Source: an uncultured Collinsella sp. (GTDB lineage Bacteria; Actinomycetota; Coriobacteriia; Coriobacteriales; Coriobacteriaceae). From it: DNA of 20,215 bases. Positions 15,958 through 20,215 of the stretch are shown piece by piece. Location: positions 1 to 20,215 of the forward strand of contig CABSDO010000028.1 in NCBI GenBank assembly GCA_902476475.1. Reading direction: 5' to 3'. The stretch's first letter is position 1. Every line of letters starts with the position of its first letter. The notes under the pieces are model-generated. The model searched no databases and was not told the origin of the DNA. It worked only from the letters and a program-made list of their open reading frames with translations. The translations under genes and the position numbers were made by a program.

Positions 15958-16761
15958 ATGTCCGTCTATCAGTCCGCTCCCACGCTGGAGCAAGCGGCCA
16001 TCACGGCCAAGGATTTCAACTTTTGGTACGGTGACTTTCATGCGCTGACGGGGCTCGACCTCAACATCGCCAAGAACGCCATCACCTCGTTTATTGGCCC
16101 TTCGGGCTGCGGCAAGTCGACGTTTTTGCGCTGCATCAACCGCATGAACGACCTGATCGAGGGTACGCGCGTCGAGGGCACCATGACGCTTGACGGCAAC
16201 GATATCTATGCCGAGGGCGTCGATCCGGTCGACCTTCGCCGTCGCGTGGGCATGATCTTTCAGCAGCCCAACCCGTTCCCTAAATCCATCTACGAGAATG
16301 TCGCTTTTGGCCCTCGTCTGCAGGGCGTGACTAGCAAAAGCGACCTCGATGACATCGTGGAAGAATCGCTCAAGCGCGCCAACCTCTGGAAAGAGGTATC
16401 CAATCAGCTCAACAAGGATGGTTTGGCGCTCTCGGGTGGTCAGCAGCAGCGTCTGTGCATCGCGCGCGTGCTTGCGGTGCAGCCCGATGTCCTTCTGATG
16501 GACGAGCCCTGCTCCGCCATCGACCCCACGTCCGTCTCCAAGGTCGAGGATCTGATGGCCGAGCTGGCGCCCGAGATGACGATCATCATCGTCACGCATT
16601 CAATGCAGCAGGCAGCTCGAATTAGCGACTACACCGCATTTTTCTTGCAGGAAGTTGCCGGCGAGCCCGCCACGCTCATCGAGTATGGTCAAACCGACGC
16701 AATCTTTACCAGCCCGGTGGATTCGCGGACGGAAGACTATATCACCGGCCGCTTTGGCTGA
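15958..16761 (+). CDS. pstB: Phosphate ABC transporter ATP-binding protein PstB
   Basis: PstB is the ATPase that powers phosphate import on the cytoplasmic face of PstA-PstC. The 267 residues are full length. Motifs are Walker A GPSGCGKST (47-55), followed by LRCINRMNDL, which is characteristic of PstB; the Q-loop FQQPNPFPKSIYENVAFGPR (101-120); ABC signature LSGGQQQ (158-164); Walker B VLLMDEPCSAIDP (178-190); and switch His214 in IVTHSMQQA. The family usually has CSALDP, so the Ile is a conservative change. AAGGAG at 15948-15953 lies four bases before the ATG. Confidence 0.97.
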   Translation: MSVYQSAPTLEQAAITAKDFNFWYGDFHALTGLDLNIAKNAITSFIGPSGCGKSTFLRCINRMNDLIEGTRVEGTMTLDGNDIYAEGVDPVDLRRRVGMIFQQPNPFPKSIYENVAFGPRLQGVTSKSDLDDIVEESLKRANLWKEVSNQLNKDGLALSGGQQQRLCIARVLAVQPDVLLMDEPCSAIDPTSVSKVEDLMAELAPEMTIIIVTHSMQQAARISDYTAFFLQEVAGEPATLIEYGQTDAIFTSPVDSRTEDYITGRFG

Positions 16762-16812
16762 TCGGTGCGACTAGTCCCAAGTCGATCGGACCTGGTCCGG
16801 TGCGTATTCACT

Positions 16813-16833
16813 GTGCGGGCGGCATGACCGCAC
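16813..16833 (+). other. Hairpin in the pstB-phoU spacer
   Basis: Arms GTGCGG (16813-16818) and CCGCAC (16828-16833) are perfectly complementary around a nine-base loop. A second short dyad, CGGACC-T-GGTCCG, lies upstream at 16787-16799. No T-run follows either, so they are not classical terminators. They could be mRNA-stabilising or processing structures that set the relative output of pstSCAB and phoU. The phoU ribosome binding site (GGAG, 16844-16847) lies just downstream and outside the stem. Confidence 0.4.
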
Positions 16834-16853
16834 CCAACTGATTGGAGTGAACC

Positions 16854-17711
16854 ATGCGCAAACTGTTTTCCCGTCAGCTCATCGAGGCCCGTCATGAGAT
16901 GCTGAGCATCTACGAGGCCGTCGATCTGGCGCTTCACGACGCCGTGAAGGCCTATGTGACCGATGACCGCAAGCTTGCCACCAAGACCAAGAAGCGCACG
17001 CTTTCGATTGACGCGCGCTGCGCCAACTTGGAGGCCGTGTGCTACAACCTGATTGCAACGCAGTCGCCGGTCGCTTCCGACTTCCGCTTGCTGCAGACAA
17101 TCATCTACGTCGACTTTAACCTGCAGCGCATGACCGATAAGGTTCGCCAGATCTGCCGCGCCACGCGTCACATGGTCAAGGCCGATATCTCGCTGCCTCA
17201 GGAGCTTGTCGGTACAGTTGAGGCCGAGGCCGAAGCCGTATATCAGGTGCTGGGCTCGTCGCTTTCCGCGCTCGTCACCAACGACATGTCCATCATCTGC
17301 AACCTGGCCGTCGAGGACGAGCCGGTGCACGCGGCCTACGAGAAGTTCTTCCGTATCTTCAACCGCATGGACGCGGGCGAGTTTATGGATGACGATAGCA
17401 ACTACGACGACCTGCGCCGCGCCATCATGGTTTCGCGCTATCTCGATCGCATCGCCTCGATTTCCATCGATGCCGCCTGTCGTCTGACCTTCCTTTTGAC
17501 CGGCCAGCGCATGAACGCCGGCGATATCGCCCGCACGGACGAGGATGAGCTCGAGAGCATGCGCGTACCTTCGGGCGAGGGCGTCATTATGAGGCCCGCC
17601 GTCGATGCGCACTATGTTACCAAGGTGCCCGCTCACGAGGTGAGCGAGGGTCTTCGCTACCTGCTTGAGCACCTCGAGGACGAGGACGACACCGAGGATG
17701 ACGAGGAGTAG
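16854..17711 (+). CDS. phoU: Phosphate signalling/regulatory protein PhoU
   Basis: PhoU links the Pst transporter to Pho regulation. In other bacteria it restrains phosphate uptake and holds the PhoR-type kinase in its inhibiting state. The 285 residues are mostly helical and fit two PhoU repeats: the first includes NLIATQSPVASDFRLLQTI, the second includes FRIFNRMDAGEF and a VSRYLDRIASISIDAACR stretch equivalent to the usual (Y/E)LERIADH region. The protein is longer than many PhoU proteins and ends in an acidic tail (last 11 residues nearly all Glu/Asp). GGAG at 16844-16847 is six bases before the ATG. It closes the pst unit; no phoR or phoB homologue is in the window. Confidence 0.9.
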   Translation: MRKLFSRQLIEARHEMLSIYEAVDLALHDAVKAYVTDDRKLATKTKKRTLSIDARCANLEAVCYNLIATQSPVASDFRLLQTIIYVDFNLQRMTDKVRQICRATRHMVKADISLPQELVGTVEAEAEAVYQVLGSSLSALVTNDMSIICNLAVEDEPVHAAYEKFFRIFNRMDAGEFMDDDSNYDDLRRAIMVSRYLDRIASISIDAACRLTFLLTGQRMNAGDIARTDEDELESMRVPSGEGVIMRPAVDAHYVTKVPAHEVSEGLRYLLEHLEDEDDTEDDEE

Positions 17712-17831
17712 GGTAGCTCCGTTCGTTGAAAGATTGTAAATACCTGAGGGAGCGCGACCTTGCGGATGCGGGGCCGCGCTCTTGCGTTAGCATGGGACTA
17801 CTTGTATGGCTGTTAGCGGAGGCGATTGGCA
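17712..17831 (+). promoter_or_regulatory. phoU-yggS intergenic region with GC-rich hairpin
   Basis: This 120-base gap contains a seven-pair GC-rich stem, GAGCGCG (17750-17756) with CGCGCTC (17775-17781), around an 18-base loop, followed only by TTGCGTT. That makes it a weak or rho-assisted terminator at best. A TTGCGT/TATGGC pair with 17-base spacing (17782-17787 and 17805-17810) is a poor promoter candidate for yggS. The yggS ribosome binding site GGAGG is at 17818-17822. Confidence 0.3.
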
Positions 17832-18569
17832 ATGGATAATTATTTGGACTTGATGCGCGCTCGCCGCGAGCAGATTCTCGAACGCTTTTATGCCGCACTC
17901 GATCGCGCAGGCCGTTCTCACGATGCCGCACGTCTGATTGCCGTCTCCAAGACCGTTGGCGTCGATGAGACCGTTGCCGCCATTCAGGTAGGGTATCGTC
18001 ATTTTGCCGAGAACCGTCCGCAGGAGCTTGTTCGCAAGCTTGCGGGCTTGGCTGAACATCCAGAGCTGCCTGCGGTGCGTTTTGACATGATTGGCAACCT
18101 TCAGACTAACAAGATCAATGCGGTGTTGGGTTCGGCCGAGCTGATTCATTCGGTGGGATCGCTGCATTTGGCGCAGGCTGTTTCGAGTCGCGCGGCCCGT
18201 AAGATTGAGGCGGGAGAGCTTGCCGGCCCTCAACGTGTGCTGATCGAGGTCAATGTGAGTGGCGAGGAGTCAAAGGGCGGCTTTTCGCCCGACGAGATTC
18301 GCGCCTCCGCCGGCGAGCTTGCGGAGCTTGAGGGAATTTGTGTGCAGGGGCTTATGACCATGGCACCCCGGGGGAATAAGGATGTGGCGCGCCGCACCTT
18401 TGCCGGGCTGCGCGAGCTGAGGGATGAGCTGGAGGCGGCGTATCCCGATCTTGAACTGTCCGAGCTTTCCTGTGGCATGAGCGAGGACTTTGAGCCTGCC
18501 CTTGAGGAGGGCTCAACGCTTGTTCGCCTAGGCAGGGTGGTATTTAGCCCGGAGTTTGAAGTAAAATAA
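17832..18569 (+). CDS. yggS: Pyridoxal-phosphate homeostasis protein YggS (PLPBP family)
   Basis: This is a cytoplasmic PLP-binding protein with a single alanine-racemase-like barrel that helps balance vitamin B6 and amino-acid/keto-acid pools; no catalytic activity is established for the family. The 245 residues are normal. Motifs are LIAVSK with the PLP lysine Lys40, HFAENRPQEL (usual form HFGENRVQE), FDMIGNLQTNK (usual form W-H-x-IGxLQxNK), IHSVGS, EVNVSGEESKGGF, GLMTMAP, and ELSCGMSEDFEPAL followed by GSTLVRLGRVVF (phosphate-binding end). ATG 17832 is preferred over TTG 17826 because GGAGG (17818-17822) is nine bases from the ATG but only three from the TTG. In many Gram-positive dcw clusters yggS directly precedes sepF, as here. 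Confidence 0.94.
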   Translation: MDNYLDLMRARREQILERFYAALDRAGRSHDAARLIAVSKTVGVDETVAAIQVGYRHFAENRPQELVRKLAGLAEHPELPAVRFDMIGNLQTNKINAVLGSAELIHSVGSLHLAQAVSSRAARKIEAGELAGPQRVLIEVNVSGEESKGGFSPDEIRASAGELAELEGICVQGLMTMAPRGNKDVARRTFAGLRELRDELEAAYPDLELSELSCGMSEDFEPALEEGSTLVRLGRVVFSPEFEVK

Positions 18570-18629
18570 TGCTTTGAAGTGCGCAATGATTATCAGAGCG
18601 CCTGCACTAAACCGCGAGAGGACACAACC

Positions 18630-19352
18630 ATGGGCTTCCTTGACGAGATCAAAAATAAAATGCACCTGGGCCAGCAGGGTTACGACCAGGGTTATGGCCA
18701 AGATGACGACTACGGTTACGATGACGGCTACGACGATGGCTACCAGAACAACGGCTACAGCGGCGCCTCGGGCGAGGGCTTCTACACCCAGGATGAGCCG
18801 AGCAACGGTCTTCTGGGTCAGACGCGTCGCGGCGAGGCCGAGTCGGTTGCCGTGTACACGCGTTCCGGTCAGCTGGTGGGCGATGATTCCCGTCACGCTA
18901 CGACCTACAACCCGCCTTCTCGTTCGCAGGAGACGGCCGCTGGCGGCTATCGTCCCGGTGCCTACGACACGCCGTCGAGCTACGCCGAGAACACCCGTGT
19001 TCGCGCTGCCGCTCCCGCGCCTGCTCCCTCACCGAGCGATGCTTCGACTTATGCGAATAACATCATCAACGCCACGCCTCAGCTGCCGGCATACGTTCTT
19101 CGCCCCGAGAGCTACGACGACGTTGAGACCGTGGTGCGTCGCGTACGCACCAAGCAGCCCGTGGCGCTGATCTTTGTGGGCGTGCGTACCGAGGTCGCCA
19201 AGCGCGTCCTGGACTTCTCTTACGGCTTTGCCTGCGGTCTGGGCGCCACGGTCAAAGAGGTGGGCGACCGCGTGTTTATGGTGCTGCCCGCCGGCTGCGA
19301 GGTCAAGGATTCCGACCTCAAGAAGCTCCGTGCCGACGGCTACCTTAAGTAA
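18630..19352 (+). CDS. sepF: Cell division protein SepF (FtsZ membrane anchor)
   Basis: SepF bundles FtsZ and, in bacteria lacking FtsA, tethers it to the membrane. From ATG 18630 it has 240 residues. The N-terminal MGFLDEIKNKMHLG is the expected membrane-targeting amphipathic helix. A Gly/Tyr/Asp-rich low-complexity stretch follows (about 17-45), then a Pro/Ala/Ser-rich linker to about 150, and the SepF core at 153-222 (YVLRPESYDDVETVVRR, VGVRTEVAKRVLDFSYGFAC, GDRVFMVLP). AGAGG at 18616-18620 lies nine bases before the ATG. An in-frame GTG upstream (18579) would put residues ahead of the targeting helix and is rejected. Confidence 0.93.
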   Translation: MGFLDEIKNKMHLGQQGYDQGYGQDDDYGYDDGYDDGYQNNGYSGASGEGFYTQDEPSNGLLGQTRRGEAESVAVYTRSGQLVGDDSRHATTYNPPSRSQETAAGGYRPGAYDTPSSYAENTRVRAAAPAPAPSPSDASTYANNIINATPQLPAYVLRPESYDDVETVVRRVRTKQPVALIFVGVRTEVAKRVLDFSYGFACGLGATVKEVGDRVFMVLPAGCEVKDSDLKKLRADGYLK

Positions 19353-19373
19353 AGACAAGACGAGGAGATTCTC

Positions 19374-19655
19374 ATCAACATCTACACCATTGTCCAGCTG
19401 GTCAATACGCTGTTCAACTTTTACTCCACGCTCATCGTGGTCTACTGCCTTATGACGTGGATTCCCATGAAGCAGGGCGGATTGCTGCAGGATATCGCCG
19501 CCGTCCTCGATAGCGTATGCGGTCCGTGGCTCAATTTGTTCCGCCGGTTTATCCCGCCGATGGGCGGCGTCGATTTTTCACCGGTCGTTGCGATTATTGC
19601 GTTGCAGTTGGTGCAGAAGCTGGTTCTGCAACTTCTTATAGGTATACTCATATAA
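19374..19655 (+). CDS. yggT: YggT-family small membrane protein, apparent ATC start
   Basis: YggT proteins are small membrane proteins of unclear function, commonly found between sepF and divIVA. From codon 19374 the product has 93 residues with two hydrophobic segments (about 5-28 and 66-92) around the family motifs YCLMTWIP (WIP is the hallmark) and NLFRRFIPPMGGVDFSP. No ATG, GTG or TTG exists in frame between the sepF stop and GTG 19437, and starting there would remove most of the first membrane helix. GAGGAG at 19362-19367 sits six bases before ATC 19374, which would yield the usual N-terminus (NIYTIVQLVNTLFNFY). ATT 19368 directly abuts that site and is less likely. The gene identity is solid; the start is inferred. 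Confidence 0.85.
   Translation: MNIYTIVQLVNTLFNFYSTLIVVYCLMTWIPMKQGGLLQDIAAVLDSVCGPWLNLFRRFIPPMGGVDFSPVVAIIALQLVQKLVLQLLIGILI
19643..19648 (+). promoter_or_regulatory. Possible -10 element for divIVA
   Basis: TATACT (context AGGTATACTCATA) at the 3' end of yggT resembles a -10 box, with transcription expected to begin about 65 bases before divIVA. No clear -35 hexamer is found at 16-18 bases. It could supplement read-through from sepF-yggT. Confidence 0.3.
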
Positions 19656-19717
19656 AACTGGCTTAGTAACTTACGTCGGGCGCACGGCGCCAAGGCGAAG
19701 ATAAAGGAGAACTTGTT

Positions 19718-20215
19718 ATGGCTATTACCCCTGCTGACATTCAGGCTCAGACCTTCTCTGAGGCCAAGCGCGGCTATGATCCCGCCGAGGTCGACGTCTT
19801 CTTGGAGACGCTGTCTTCCGAGGTTGACGCTATGCTGGCGAAGATCGTGGACCTCAAGGGCCGTCTGACCGCTACCGAGCAGCAGCTTGCCGATACGCAG
19901 GCTCAGCTCGTTCAGGCTCAGGACGCCGCCGCCCAGGCCGTTCCTGCTGCCCCGGTCGCTGCTCCCGCGCCCGACTTCTCTGCCCAGGAGCGTCAGATCT
20001 CCGCTGCCCTGATCGCTGCCCAGCAGACTGCCGAGAGCATCGTCAACGACGCCAACGAGAACGCTGACCGCATCCGCAACGAGGCCGACGCCAAGGCCCG
20101 CGAGGTCATTCGCCAGGCTCTGACCGAGAAGCAGGCCGAGCTCGAGGAGATCGACCGCCTGAAGGCTTCCCGCGAGGAGTTCAAGGCCGAGTACCTCAAG
20201 CTCATCCAGCACTTT
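19718..20215 (+). CDS. divIVA: DivIVA-family cell division/polarity protein (3' truncated by window edge)
   Basis: DivIVA (Wag31-like in Actinobacteria) is a coiled-coil protein that senses membrane curvature and recruits partners at poles or septum. The frame is open to the end of the window, giving the first 166 residues. The N-terminal lipid-binding domain is clear: ITPADIQAQTFSEAKRGYD followed by PAEVDVFLETLSSEVD. A Gln/Ala/Leu-rich coiled coil (about 36-70), a Pro/Ala linker (about 75-87), and a second Glu/Ala/Arg-rich coiled coil follow. AAGGAG at 19704-19709 is eight bases before the ATG. Codons are strongly biased to C-ending forms, as in ftsZ, consistent with high expression. Confidence 0.95.
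   Translation, partial: MAITPADIQAQTFSEAKRGYDPAEVDVFLETLSSEVDAMLAKIVDLKGRLTATEQQLADTQAQLVQAQDAAAQAVPAAPVAAPAPDFSAQERQISAALIAAQQTAESIVNDANENADRIRNEADAKAREVIRQALTEKQAELEEIDRLKASREEFKAEYLKLIQHF

Noticed and set aside
17750..17787. Strong terminator after phoU
   Set aside because: The stem is good but the loop is 18 bases and no real T-run follows, so it is recorded only as a hairpin within the intergenic region.
1..20215. Mobile elements, CRISPR arrays, tRNA or rRNA genes, phage or defence genes
   Set aside because: Looked for but not seen: no spaced repeat arrays, transposase or integrase motifs, cloverleaf-like segments or rRNA stretches; the coding space is filled by core housekeeping genes.

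Overview
The window is a division and cell wall (dcw) cluster from a Gram-positive, GC-rich bacterium. Every recognisable gene lies on the + strand. Three things point to Actinobacteria: ftsQ runs directly into ftsZ with no ftsA, FtsZ ends in a PDFLK-type tail, and the far end carries yggS-sepF-yggT-divIVA. Protein style and base composition suggest the class Coriobacteriia, perhaps Collinsella or a relative. That narrower placement is inference and was not tested by database search.

Layout. Positions 1-634 hold the 3' end of ftsI (class B penicillin-binding protein), starting exactly at its SxN motif. A 124-base gap leads to a packed run: murF, mraY, murD, ftsW, murG, murC, murB, ftsQ (759-10911). 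These make the UDP-MurNAc-pentapeptide, load it on the lipid carrier (lipid I, then lipid II), polymerise septal glycan and build the divisome. A 199-base leader precedes ftsZ (11111-12265), which ends at a convincing rho-independent terminator. A second unit follows: pgeF (peptidoglycan editing factor) overlapping pstS by four bases, then pstC, pstA, pstB and phoU, a complete phosphate uptake system with its PhoU regulator. The dcw-type order resumes with yggS, sepF, yggT and the 5' part of divIVA, which runs off the right edge.

How the genes work together. MurB/C/D/F, MraY and MurG supply lipid II. FtsW and FtsI polymerise and cross-link it at the septum, FtsQ belongs to the divisome regulatory complex, and FtsZ is the ring scaffold. 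SepF is the likely membrane anchor of FtsZ, and DivIVA marks poles or septum. The unexpected part is the pstSCAB-phoU block lying inside this order, apparently read from a promoter ahead of pgeF. murE and ftsA are not in the window.

There are no tRNA or rRNA genes, CRISPR arrays, insertion sequences or phage genes, and no gene-free stretch exceeds about 210 bases. I see no exotic new system. The best leads are the pst-phoU insertion with its pgeF-pstS overlap, the apparent ATC start codon of yggT, and an 11-base-periodic direct repeat upstream of pgeF.
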